From positions 1-64,000 of the forward strand of contig JAHCIO010000010.1 in the NCBI GenBank assembly GCA_026129185.1: DNA of 64,000 nucleotides, in the 5' to 3' direction. This stretch comes from Promineifilum sp019695075. GTDB taxonomy: Bacteria > Chloroflexota > Anaerolineae > Promineifilales > Promineifilaceae. The notes under the pieces were generated by a model that was not told the origin of the DNA, searched no databases, and worked only from the letters and a program-made list of their open reading frames with translations. The position numbers were made by a program, and so were the translations under genes. Of this stretch, positions 18,565-27,100 are shown in pieces. Numbering within the stretch: position 1 is the stretch's first letter; the number at the start of each line of letters is the position of its first letter.

Positions 18565-19275
18565 ATGACGGAGTTGCTATACACGACGGACGCTTATGTG
18601 TCCGAGTTCGAGGCGACGGTGACCCAGCACGTCGAGGGCGGCGTCGTCCTCGACCGGACAGCGTTCTACCCCGGCGGCGGCGGCCAACCGAGCGACACCG
18701 GCACGCTCAGCGCTGGTGGGCAGACGTGGGTGGTCACGGCCGTGAAGAAGGCCGGCGGCGCGCCGGTACACTTCATCGACGGTGAGTTGCCGCCCGTGGG
18801 CGCGGCCGTCGTCGGCCGGCTCGACTGGACGCGCCGCTACCAACTGATGCGCACCCACACAGCCATGCACATTCTCTGCGGCGTTGTCTTTCGCGACTAC
18901 GGCGCGCAGGTGACCGGCGGCAACATGGACCCGCTGCACGGGCGGATGGACTTTGAATTCGAGACGATGCGCCAGGAACTGGTGGCGGCTATCGAGGAGG
19001 CGATCAACGCGGAGGTCGCGGCAGCGCGGCCCGTCCGCGTGCGCATCCTGCCGCGCGAGGAAGCCTTTGCCATTCCCGATCTCATTCGCACCAAGATCAA
19101 CCTTCTGCCGGAGGGTATCACTGAGGTGCGCACGGTCGAACTGGTCGGGCTGGACTTGCAGGCCGATGGCGGTACGCACGTGGCCAACACCCGCGAGGTC
19201 GGCCGCATTCAGGTGACGGACTACAAGAGCAAGGGCAAGATTAACAAGCGGATCTATCTGGAAGTTAGGGACTAG
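18565..19275 (+). CDS. Alanyl-tRNA editing protein AlaX
   Basis: A 236-residue stand-alone homologue of the AlaRS editing domain, expected to deacylate mischarged Ser- or Gly-tRNA-Ala. An N-terminal beta domain (DRTAFYPGGGGQPSDTG) is followed by the Zn-site motif RTHTAMH (His98, His102) and GGTHVANTREVG (His205). The residue where many members have the Zn-ligand Cys (CGGTH) is Asp201 here (DGGTH). Start: ATG at 18565 with GAGGG just upstream; earlier in-frame codons fall in the leader. It is the first gene after the T-box leader. Its last codons and TAG stop coincide with the start of a TAGGGATTAGG repeat. Confidence 0.9.
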   Translation: MTELLYTTDAYVSEFEATVTQHVEGGVVLDRTAFYPGGGGQPSDTGTLSAGGQTWVVTAVKKAGGAPVHFIDGELPPVGAAVVGRLDWTRRYQLMRTHTAMHILCGVVFRDYGAQVTGGNMDPLHGRMDFEFETMRQELVAAIEEAINAEVAAARPVRVRILPREEAFAIPDLIRTKINLLPEGITEVRTVELVGLDLQADGGTHVANTREVGRIQVTDYKSKGKINKRIYLEVRD

Positions 19276-19388
19276 GGGATAGGGATTAGGAAGAACGCTC
19301 TTCACCAGAAAGCGTTAATCCGCCTGATAACCTCTGAACTTACTCATTCCTAGCACCTAATTCCTAATCCCTAGTCCCTAATCCCTAT
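19267..19388. repeat. TAGGGATTAGG palindromic repeat, copy 2
   Basis: The left arm TTAGGGACTAGGGGATAGGG and the right arm CCTAATCCCTAGTCCCTAATCCC bracket an unrelated middle. It is related to 11379-11443. It provides the alaX stop and fills the gap to the next gene; whether it attenuates read-through to ileS is unknown. Confidence 0.75.
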
Positions 19389-19390
19389 CT

Positions 19391-20056
19391 ATGCGCTTCA
19401 TCATCCACGAGCTTCCCTATGAGCGGCCCCGGCTGGCGGGGCAGTTGCGCTATAAGCGCGACGGGCAGCCGACCGGCACGGTCGAGTCGTGGCGGCTGAG
19501 CGACGCCGCCGACGGCTATCGCTTCCTGCGCGTCGATCTCGACGCCCGCGAGGGCGAGTCGGGGCGGTCGTGGCTCTACCACGTCACCCTCAACCCGGCC
19601 GGGCAGCCGGAGCAGGTCAGGGCGCGCTTCTGGGAAGAGGGCCGCGAGGTCAACCTCGCCGCCGTGCGACAGGATGACGAGTGGCTGGCTGCGCGCCAGG
19701 TCGATGGCGTCGCCTACCAGGACGTGGCCCGCGGCGAGGCGTTCTGGTTCCCAGCCGGCAGCGGGCTGGCTCTACTGCGGTCGAGCGCCGGCCAGACGCG
19801 CGGCGTGACCCTGCTGACCGATACCTCCGACCCGGCCCGCCTGCTGGCCCTCGTCCAGACCCCGGTGTCCATCGTCCTGGGCGCGACGACGACGGAAACG
19901 GTCGGTGATGAGACGCTGCCGGTGCAGTCGCTGTCGGTCGCCTGGGGCCAGAGCCGGCGCACGGTCTGGCTGGACAACGACGCGCGACCGCTGCGCCTTT
20001 GGCGCGAAGACGGATTGACGGCTGCGGCCCAGCGCCTGGTGCGCTACGGCGGCTGA
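19391..20056 (+). CDS. Hypothetical protein between alaX and ileS
   Basis: A 221-residue soluble protein, probably mostly beta (alternating hydrophobic segments such as WLYHVTLNPAGQPEQVRARFW and TVWLDNDARPLRLW). I do not recognise a domain. There is no signal peptide or transmembrane segment. It starts at the first ATG after the repeat, without a clear ribosome site, and ends 28 bases before ileS, so co-transcription with ileS is likely. A link to tRNA aminoacylation is inferred only from position. Confidence 0.65.
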   Translation: MRFIIHELPYERPRLAGQLRYKRDGQPTGTVESWRLSDAADGYRFLRVDLDAREGESGRSWLYHVTLNPAGQPEQVRARFWEEGREVNLAAVRQDDEWLAARQVDGVAYQDVARGEAFWFPAGSGLALLRSSAGQTRGVTLLTDTSDPARLLALVQTPVSIVLGATTTETVGDETLPVQSLSVAWGQSRRTVWLDNDARPLRLWREDGLTAAAQRLVRYGG

Positions 20057-20084
20057 GTGAACTCTGATTGCGGAGAAGAACACT

Positions 20085-23000
20085 ATGGGCTTTCGCGACG
20101 TTTCGAATAAGGTCGATTTTGTGGCGCTGGAGGGGGGAATCCTCGCCTTCTGGCGCGAGACGGACGCTTTCAACGAACTGCGCCGGCTGCGCGCGGCGAC
20201 AGAGGCCGAACACGGCACCTTCAGCTTCATCGACGGGCCGATCACGGCCAACAACCCGATGGGCGTCCACCACGCCTGGGGCCGCACCTACAAAGACCTC
20301 TACCAGCGCTACCACGCCATGCAGGGCAAGAACCTGCGCTGGCAGAACGGCTTCGATTGCCAGGGCCTGTGGGTGGAGGTCAACGCCGAGAAGGAGTTGG
20401 GCTTCACCAACAAGCGCGACATCGAGCGCATGGGCCTGGCCGAATTCGTCAAGTTCTGCAAGGCGCGCGTGCTGAAGTATGCTGCCGTGCAGACGGAGCA
20501 GACGATGCGCCTGGGCAACTGGATGGACTGGAACGACCCCGACGAACTCCGCCGGCTGGCCGATCTGCTGCTGGAGAATCCCACGCAGGTCATCACCGTC
20601 GCGGGGCCGCGCGGCCCGGTGACCGACACCGTCGAGCAGATCGTCGCCCGGCTGGGCTTGCCGGAACTGGGTGGGTCGTATTTCACGTTCAGCAACGAGA
20701 ACAACTACCAGATCTGGGGCTTCCTGAAGAAATGCTATGAGAACGGCTGGATCTACAAGGGCAACGACGTCATGCCCTGGTGCGCCCGCTGCGGCACGGC
20801 CATCAGCCAGCACGAGATCGTCACCGACGGCTACTTCGACGTGACCCACGACTCCGTCTTCGTGCGCTTTCCGCTGGTCGGCCGGCCGAACGAGGCCCTG
20901 CTGGTCTGGACGACGACGCCCTGGACGCTGACCAGCAACGTCGCCGCCGCCGTCGGCCCGGAACTGGACTACGTGCAGGTGCGGGCCGAGGACGGTTGGA
21001 CGTACTACCTGGCCGAAGGGGCCATGAAGAACTCGCTGGTGGGCAAGAACAACGAGGTCGTCGGCCGGCTGAAGGGCGCCGACCTCATCGGCTGGGGCTA
21101 CACCGGCCCGTTCGACGATCTGCCGCAGGTGGTCGCCGCCTTCGCCGAGAAGGGTTACAGCCATCGTGTCATCCCCTGGACGGAAGTCGGCGCGGAAGAG
21201 GGCACGGGCATCGTCCACATCGCCCCTGGCTGCGGCGCGGAGGACTTCGCCCTGGGGCAGGAGTTCGACCTGCCCGTCGTCGCTCCGCTGGATGAGAACG
21301 GCGTCTACTTGCCCGGCTTCGACTGGCTGACCGGCCGTGAAGTGCTGAGCAGCCCCACCACGCCCGGTGTGGCTGAGGACATCTTCACCGCCCTGCGCGA
21401 GGGCGGCTTCTTCTATCGCAAGCAGAAGTACACCCACCGCTACCCCCACTGCTGGCGCTGCGGCTCGGAGTTGGTCTACCGGCTGGTGGACGAGTGGTTC
21501 ATCAGCATGGGGCCGGTCTACGACAAGCCGCGCGAACAGCTCACGGCCGAGGAGAAGGCGGCCAGCCTGCGCTATCAGATCATGGATCGCGTCGAGCAGA
21601 TCAACTGGGTGCCCGGCTTTGGCTATGACCGCGAGATGGACTGGTTGCGCAACATGCATGACTGGATGATCAGCAAGAAGCGCTACTACGGCCTGGCCCT
21701 GCCCATCTGGGAGTGCGAGGCGTGCGGTACGTTCACCGTCGTCGGCGACGAGCATGAGCTGCAACAGCGCGCCGTCGAGGGCTGGGAGGTATTCGCGGGC
21801 GGTGAGTCCGGCCACCACCACACACCGCACCGGCCCTACATCGACGCGGTCAAGATCGCCTGCCCATCCTGCGGGGCCACAACCAGCCGCATCACCGACG
21901 TAGGCAACCCCTGGCTGGACGCCGGCATCGTCGCCTTCAGCACGCTGCACTATCGCACTGACCGCGCCTTCTGGGAGAAGTGGTACCCGGCCGATTGGAT
22001 CTCGGAGAGCTTCCCCGGCCAGTTCCGCAACTGGTTCTACAGCCTGCTGGCCCAGAGCACAGTGTTGGCTGCGGCGCCGCCCTTTCGCAACTTGTTCGGC
22101 TACGCCACGCTGGTGGACGAGGACGGTCGCCCCATGCACAAGTCGTGGGGCAACTCGATCGAGTTCAACGAGGCCGCCGAGCGCATGGGCGCGGACACGA
22201 TGCGCTGGCTCTATGCCTCGTGCAAGCCGGAGCAGAACCTGCAATATGGCTTTAACCGCGGCGACGAGACCCGGCGGCGCTTCCTCATCCCCCTGTGGAA
22301 CGTCTACTCATTCCTGGTGACGTATGCCAATGCCGATGGCTGGACGCCGGACACGGGAGAGGATCTCACGCCAAGACGCCAAGAAGGCCAAGACGCCAAG
22401 GAAGAAGTTTCAGAACTTTCTTCTCTTCCTTTGCGCCTTCGCCCCTCAGCGCCTTGGCGTGAGCTCCCCCCCGGCGCGACGCAACTAGACCGATGGATCG
22501 TCGAACGCCTCAACGAGACGACGCTCGACGTGCGCGCCGCGCTGGATGCCTGGGACGCGGAGCGGGCCGCGGCGGCGCTGGAACTGCTGCTGGACGACCT
22601 GTCCAACTGGTACGTTCGCCGCTCGCGCCGCCGCTTCTGGAAGAGCGAAGCCGACGCCGACAAGGCCGCGGCCTACGCCACGCTCTACCACGTGCTCGTC
22701 GAGTTCATCAAGCTGCTGGCCCCGTTCCTGCCCTTTGTGACCGAGGCCATGTACCAGAACCTCGTGCGGGCGGTGGATGCCGGCGCACCGCTTAGCGTCC
22801 ATCATCACTTTTACCCGCAGGCTGACGCGGACGCGCTTGACCACCGGCTGCTGGACAAGATGCGCCTGGTCATCGACGCGGCGGCGCTCGGCCGGTCGGC
22901 GCGTGGCTCGGCCGACGTCAAGCTGCGCCAACCGCTGGCCCGGGCGCGCGTCTTCGTCGGCTCAGAGCAACAGCGGGCCGACTTGCAGGAGTTGGCCGCC

Positions 23001-23594
23001 GTGCTGGCCGAGGAGATCAACGTCAAAACCATCGAGATCGTCTCGGAAGTAGGCGAACTGGTCAGCTACAAGCTGCTGCCCAACAACCGCAGCCTGGGGC
23101 CAAAGCTGGGGCCGCTGTTCCCGGCCGTCCGCGCTGCCCTGGCGCAACTGGACCCGACCGAGGCGGCCACGCGCCTGCAATCGGGCGCGGGGCTGGCGCT
23201 GGCGGTCAACAGCCAGACGGTGGAACTGAACGGCGACGACGTGCTGGTGCAGACGGAATCACGCGGCGGCCTGGCCGTTGCCAGCAGCAAGGGCATCACC
23301 GTCGCCGTTGACCCACTCCTGACGCCGGAACTGTTGCAGGAAGGCTTCGCCCGCGACCTTGTGCGGGCGGTCAACGCCATGCGCAGGGACGCCGGGCTGG
23401 ACATCTCCGACCGGATCGAGCTGGCCTACATCGCTGATTGGGACCTGGCGACGGCGCTGGTCAACTTCGCCGACTACATCCGCACCGAGACGTTGGCTAC
23501 GACCCTAACGCCCGGCGACTGGGACGATGCGCTCTTCCGCCAGCGAGTGACTGTCGGCGACACCCCGGTCGATCTGGCCCTGCGGCGCGTCTGA
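20085..23594 (+). CDS. ileS: Isoleucyl-tRNA synthetase, divergent, with inserted repeat
   Basis: A 1169-residue class Ia aminoacyl-tRNA synthetase of IleS type. The HIGH motif appears as GVHHAWG (about 61-66) and the KMSKS motif as PMHKSWGNS (about 683-690), both altered from the textbook forms. The CP1 editing domain (about 280-420) includes LLVWTTTPWTLTSN, typical of IleRS editing, and GTGIVHIAPGCGAEDF. Two CxxC pairs (CARCG, CWRCG) and CEACG/CPSCG suggest bound zinc. The anticodon-binding domain follows from about residue 800. Residues 761-793 are the translation of a 99-base copy of the intergenic CTCACGC repeat, in frame, between the catalytic core and the anticodon-binding domain. A GGAGAAG ribosome site precedes the ATG. 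Probably controlled by the Ile T-box upstream. Confidence 0.93.
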   Translation: MGFRDVSNKVDFVALEGGILAFWRETDAFNELRRLRAATEAEHGTFSFIDGPITANNPMGVHHAWGRTYKDLYQRYHAMQGKNLRWQNGFDCQGLWVEVNAEKELGFTNKRDIERMGLAEFVKFCKARVLKYAAVQTEQTMRLGNWMDWNDPDELRRLADLLLENPTQVITVAGPRGPVTDTVEQIVARLGLPELGGSYFTFSNENNYQIWGFLKKCYENGWIYKGNDVMPWCARCGTAISQHEIVTDGYFDVTHDSVFVRFPLVGRPNEALLVWTTTPWTLTSNVAAAVGPELDYVQVRAEDGWTYYLAEGAMKNSLVGKNNEVVGRLKGADLIGWGYTGPFDDLPQVVAAFAEKGYSHRVIPWTEVGAEEGTGIVHIAPGCGAEDFALGQEFDLPVVAPLDENGVYLPGFDWLTGREVLSSPTTPGVAEDIFTALREGGFFYRKQKYTHRYPHCWRCGSELVYRLVDEWFISMGPVYDKPREQLTAEEKAASLRYQIMDRVEQINWVPGFGYDREMDWLRNMHDWMISKKRYYGLALPIWECEACGTFTVVGDEHELQQRAVEGWEVFAGGESGHHHTPHRPYIDAVKIACPSCGATTSRITDVGNPWLDAGIVAFSTLHYRTDRAFWEKWYPADWISESFPGQFRNWFYSLLAQSTVLAAAPPFRNLFGYATLVDEDGRPMHKSWGNSIEFNEAAERMGADTMRWLYASCKPEQNLQYGFNRGDETRRRFLIPLWNVYSFLVTYANADGWTPDTGEDLTPRRQEGQDAKEEVSELSSLPLRLRPSAPWRELPPGATQLDRWIVERLNETTLDVRAALDAWDAERAAAALELLLDDLSNWYVRRSRRRFWKSEADADKAAAYATLYHVLVEFIKLLAPFLPFVTEAMYQNLVRAVDAGAPLSVHHHFYPQADADALDHRLLDKMRLVIDAAALGRSARGSADVKLRQPLARARVFVGSEQQRADLQELAAVLAEEINVKTIEIVSEVGELVSYKLLPNNRSLGPKLGPLFPAVRAALAQLDPTEAATRLQSGAGLALAVNSQTVELNGDDVLVQTESRGGLAVASSKGITVAVDPLLTPELLQEGFARDLVRAVNAMRRDAGLDISDRIELAYIADWDLATALVNFADYIRTETLATTLTPGDWDDALFRQRVTVGDTPVDLALRRV
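22365..22463. repeat. CTCACGC long inverted repeat, copy 2, inside ileS
   Basis: Ninety-nine bases from CTCACGCCAAGACGCC to CGCCTTGGCGTGAG, exactly 33 codons and aligned to codon boundaries, so ileS stays open. The outer arms CTCACGCCAAG and CTTGGCGTGAG pair perfectly. Same family as 4482-4567, 23607-23675, 37266-37482, 49471-49570 and 60616-60717. Confidence 0.88.
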
Positions 23595-23606
23595 CAGTAA
23601 GAATTC

Positions 23607-23675
23607 AACGTAAAGACGCGAAGGCGCAAAGAAGAAAACTGTCTTCTTCTTTAGCGTCTTCGCGCCTTCGTGTTA
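23607..23675. repeat. CTCACGCAAAG-family inverted repeat, copy 3
   Basis: Arms AACGTAAAGACGCGAAGGCGCAAAGAAG and CTTCTTTAGCGTCTTCGCGCC-TTCGTGTT form a long hairpin starting 12 bases after the ileS stop. It could act as a transcription terminator or mRNA-end stabiliser. Confidence 0.8.
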
Positions 23676-23735
23676 AGTCCGGCCGGTCGTGCCGGTGTGC
23701 CTTTTCGGACAAGGGTTGCTATCATTGGCGATTAT

Positions 23736-25751
23736 ATGCGTCGTTCGCTTGTTTCCATCTTTGCTCTCCTCGGGCTGATTGCCCTGCCAATGTTCATCGC
23801 GCGCGCCTGGGCCGAGGACGTGACCGCCAATCAGACGGATGCGCCGCTCATCGTCGCCGAACCGCCATCGGTCTGGCTGCCCGATGAGATCGAAATCGCT
23901 GACCTGCCGCAGTGGACCGAAGCCGCCCCGGCGGCCGACACCTGCGCCACGGCGACCTCCCTCGAGTTGTCCTTCGGCCACACCGCCGACGGCAGCGGCA
24001 CAGTGACCAACCCCTTCACCACCGAGGCAACCGACCCGCTGCTCTCCTGCGCCTACGGCGTGCCGACCAACCCGCGCGGCTACCGCACCGCCTGGCACGT
24101 GCTTGTCGCCGGCGATACGGGCATCATCACCCTGACGACGGAAGGCACGAACTACGACACCATTCTGGCGGTCTTCGAGGGCACGTGCGCGGCGCTGACT
24201 TCGCTCTCCTGCGCCGACGACACGCTGGGCTTCCAGTCCAAGACATCGATCCGCGTCATCCGCGGTCACACCTACTACATCCTGGTGGCCGACTACCAGT
24301 CCGGCGCGCCGGCCACAGCCACATTGCGGTTTTCGGCGGTCATGCACGAGGGCGGGCAGCGCTGGCGACAGGTCAGCAATTTGCCCTTTGGCGGCGTCAG
24401 CCGCCACGCCTTCGCCAGCGATGGCGTTGACATGTACGTCATCGGCGGCCAGACGCGCCTCCAGGGCATACCCGAGCTGTCCAACCGGCTGCTGCGCTAC
24501 AACGCCGAGTCGCGCCAGTGGACGGAACTGGCCGACATGCCCGGCGCCGGCCTGTCGAACACGACCGCCGTCCGGCTGGGCCGGCGCATCTACGTTCCCG
24601 GCGGATTTAATGGCAACACCAGCGATTACGCCAACACCCACCTCGTCTATGACCTGACGACCGACTTCTGGGACACGGCCGCGCCCATCCCGACGGCGCT
24701 GCTGCCCGGCGGCAAGATGCTTGCCTGGGCCTCGGCTGTCGCCGCGCCGGACGAAACATCCTACTACCTCACCGGTGGCATCACCACGATTCCGCCCTTT
24801 CTGCCTAATGCCGTCATCCTCAACAACACCTACCGCTACACGCCCAGCACCAACCAGTGGGAAGCCTTCCGGCCGATGGCTACGGCCCGTTACGCCCACA
24901 CAGCGGCCTGGGTCAGCGCCGCCAATCGCGGCCTGTGCGTCGTTGGTGGTCTGACGACAGGCGTGGACGTTTCCGGCCAGCCCATCATTGTGCTGCTGAC
25001 CGCCGGTGAGTGCTATAACCCGGCGACGGGCACGGACTGGCAGCCGACCGGGCCACTCAACTTCCCGCGCTACAACGCCGGCAGCGCCATCGGCCCCGAT
25101 GGCAACTGGTACGTCTTCGGCGGCCTCGACGCGCAGGGCAATGGCGTGCCCGAAGTAGAAGTCTATGACCCGCTGGCCAACGGCTGGCGCGTCCTCAGTA
25201 GCGAGTTTAGCTGGGGTGGCCGGCCCACAGACCCGCCCTTCGACTGGCCGCGCGGCGCGTTCTGGCGCGACAACCTCTACGTCTTCGGCGGCAACACGCC
25301 GCGCGAACAGCGCGTCGTCTCCACCGTTGATCGGCTCAACGTTGGCTCAGGCGTGACCTGGCCAACGCACCGCAGCCTCGTGCCCATTGCGCCGAAGATC
25401 GGCAGCGACAACTTGCTCTTCTGGGCGACCTACCTGCCACTGAATAGCCCGCTGAGCGGCAACTTCGTCCTCTCCGACCAGTTCTACAACGCCTACTACT
25501 TCGAGTGGCCCGCCTTCGGCCGGGCGACCATCCGCCTGGGCAACATCCCCTCGGACAGCAACTTCAACATCGCCGTCTACGACGCTGGTAAGGTCCTCCG
25601 CGGCCAGAGCAACCCCGCCATCTACGGCGGCGAGAAGACCGTTCAGGTGACACTGATGCCGGGCACGTACTACGTCGTCGTCCAGCGCATCTTCCCCAAG
25701 GACTTGCCCAACAGCGACGACTTCTACAGCCTGGGGGTGTTCACTCCGTGA
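23736..25751 (+). CDS. Secreted Kelch-repeat protein
   Basis: A 671-residue exported protein. The signal peptide is MRRSLVSIFALLGLIALPMFIARAWAED, with likely cleavage after AWA. An N-terminal beta domain (about 70-210; DTCATATSLELSFGHTADGS, YDTILAVFEGTCAALTSLSCADDT) resembles PPC-type prepeptidase C-terminal domains. A Kelch propeller follows (about 215-540) with repeated GGx-YN-W cycles (MYVIGGQ, IYVPGGFNG, LCVVGGL, WYVFGGL, LYVFGGN). A second PPC-like segment ends the protein (YYFEWPAFGRATIRLGNIPSDSNF). Probably a surface binding protein. The start was chosen at 23736 to give a clean signal peptide; the longer frame adds hydrophilic residues before it. Confidence 0.85.
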   Translation: MRRSLVSIFALLGLIALPMFIARAWAEDVTANQTDAPLIVAEPPSVWLPDEIEIADLPQWTEAAPAADTCATATSLELSFGHTADGSGTVTNPFTTEATDPLLSCAYGVPTNPRGYRTAWHVLVAGDTGIITLTTEGTNYDTILAVFEGTCAALTSLSCADDTLGFQSKTSIRVIRGHTYYILVADYQSGAPATATLRFSAVMHEGGQRWRQVSNLPFGGVSRHAFASDGVDMYVIGGQTRLQGIPELSNRLLRYNAESRQWTELADMPGAGLSNTTAVRLGRRIYVPGGFNGNTSDYANTHLVYDLTTDFWDTAAPIPTALLPGGKMLAWASAVAAPDETSYYLTGGITTIPPFLPNAVILNNTYRYTPSTNQWEAFRPMATARYAHTAAWVSAANRGLCVVGGLTTGVDVSGQPIIVLLTAGECYNPATGTDWQPTGPLNFPRYNAGSAIGPDGNWYVFGGLDAQGNGVPEVEVYDPLANGWRVLSSEFSWGGRPTDPPFDWPRGAFWRDNLYVFGGNTPREQRVVSTVDRLNVGSGVTWPTHRSLVPIAPKIGSDNLLFWATYLPLNSPLSGNFVLSDQFYNAYYFEWPAFGRATIRLGNIPSDSNFNIAVYDAGKVLRGQSNPAIYGGEKTVQVTLMPGTYYVVVQRIFPKDLPNSDDFYSLGVFTP

Positions 25752-25818
25752 CCTCCTGCTCCCCTGCTCCTCTGCACTCCCGCTCGCGCGGACGGTGGAG
25801 CGCGCATTGGAACGACCT

Positions 25819-27057
25819 ATGAGCGTGCGCATCCTCCATTTTGCCGACGCCCACATCGATATCGCCAACTACGGCCGCCATGATCCACAGACGGGCCTGC
25901 CGCAGCGCGTCGTCGATTTCCTCGCCGCGCTGGATCAAATCATCGACGCGGCGCTGGCCGAACGGGTTGACCTGGTCATCTTCGCCGGCGACGCCTACAA
26001 GGACCGCAACCCGCAGCCAACCTTCCAGCGCGCCTGGGGCGAGCGCATGATGCGCCTATCGCGGGCGGGCATCGCCACGCTGCTGCTGGTCGGCAATCAT
26101 GACATTGCCCCGGCCGAGAATCGCGCCCACACCTTGCAGGAGTTCGCCACGTTGTCGGTGCCCCACGTTTTCGTGGCCGACAAGCTGAAGTTATGGACGC
26201 CGGCCGAGCTGGGCGTGCCGGTGCAGGTGTTGGCCCTGCCCTGGGTCACGCGCAGCCGCTTCCTGGCCCGCTACGATATGACCGGCAAGACGCTCGACGA
26301 GATCCATGACGCCATCCTCGACCGCATCCACGAGGCGCTGACCTCCACGCTGGAGGGCGAAGTCGATCCGTCGCTGCCGCTCATCCTGACCGCCCACGCC
26401 AGTGTCCACGGGGCGCGCCTGAGCAGCGAGCGCAACATCATGCTCGGCCACGACCTGACGCTCAGCGAAGGGCTGGTCAGCGACCCGCGCTTCGACTACG
26501 TCGCCCTGGGCCACATCCACAAGCATCAGGTGCTCAACGAGCAGCCGCCGGTGGTCTACTCCGGCTCCATCGAGCGCATCGACTTCGGCGAGGCGGGCGA
26601 GGCGAAGGGCTACGTCCTGGCCGAGGTGTCACGCGGGCACACCCGGTGGCGTTTTATGCCTCTGGAAACGCGCCGCTTCGTCGATTTGTTCGTCTCTGCC
26701 AAAAATGCCGACACCTTCATGGACGACATCATGGCCCAACTGCCGGAGGCCGAGCGCGTGGCCGGGGCCATCTGCCGCGTGCAGATCGAATTCGCCCAGG
26801 AGCATGAGGCGCTGCTAGACGAGAAGCTCATTCGCGACCATTTCGCCGAGGCCTTCGACCTGCGCCTGCTGAAGCACCGCCTCGGTTCCGAGAAGAGCCG
26901 CCTGCCGTCGGGCCTGGCCATCGAGACGCTCAGCCCCTATGAGTTGCTGGAATTCTACTGGCGCTACAAGGAGCGGCCGGACACGGAGATCGACGCGCTG
27001 CTGGCGTTGGCGCGCGACGTACTGACCACGGGCGCTGACGGCAGCAGCGCCATTTGA
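25819..27057 (+). CDS. sbcD: SbcD-type nuclease subunit (Mre11 family)
   Basis: A 412-residue Mn-dependent phosphoesterase that with SbcC/Rad50 processes hairpins and double-strand break ends. Phosphodiesterase motifs: HFADAHID, GDAYKDRNP, GNHD, TAHASVHG and GHIHKHQ. The C-terminal capping region is divergent. Start: ATG at 25819 (MSVRILHF), which matches the usual N-terminus better than an upstream in-frame ATT/GTG region. sbcC follows after 43 bases that contain a strong hairpin. Subunits of one complex, almost certainly co-transcribed. Confidence 0.94.
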   Translation: MSVRILHFADAHIDIANYGRHDPQTGLPQRVVDFLAALDQIIDAALAERVDLVIFAGDAYKDRNPQPTFQRAWGERMMRLSRAGIATLLLVGNHDIAPAENRAHTLQEFATLSVPHVFVADKLKLWTPAELGVPVQVLALPWVTRSRFLARYDMTGKTLDEIHDAILDRIHEALTSTLEGEVDPSLPLILTAHASVHGARLSSERNIMLGHDLTLSEGLVSDPRFDYVALGHIHKHQVLNEQPPVVYSGSIERIDFGEAGEAKGYVLAEVSRGHTRWRFMPLETRRFVDLFVSAKNADTFMDDIMAQLPEAERVAGAICRVQIEFAQEHEALLDEKLIRDHFAEAFDLRLLKHRLGSEKSRLPSGLAIETLSPYELLEFYWRYKERPDTEIDALLALARDVLTTGADGSSAI

Positions 27058-27085
27058 GCGCCGCGGCGGCCTGCCGCTGCGGCGC
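27058..27085. other. Hairpin between sbcD and sbcC
   Basis: GCGCCGCGGCGG and CCGCTGCGGCGC form a 12-bp stem (one G-U pair) with a CCTG loop, starting directly after the sbcD stop. There is no T-tract, so it may stabilise or partly attenuate the transcript instead of ending it. Confidence 0.5.
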
Positions 27086-27100
27086 AACCTCCTCAGGGCC

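Noticed and set aside
19650..22244. Minus-strand ORF of 864 codons
   Set aside because: Antisense of the unknown gene and ileS; composition of a shadow frame despite its length.
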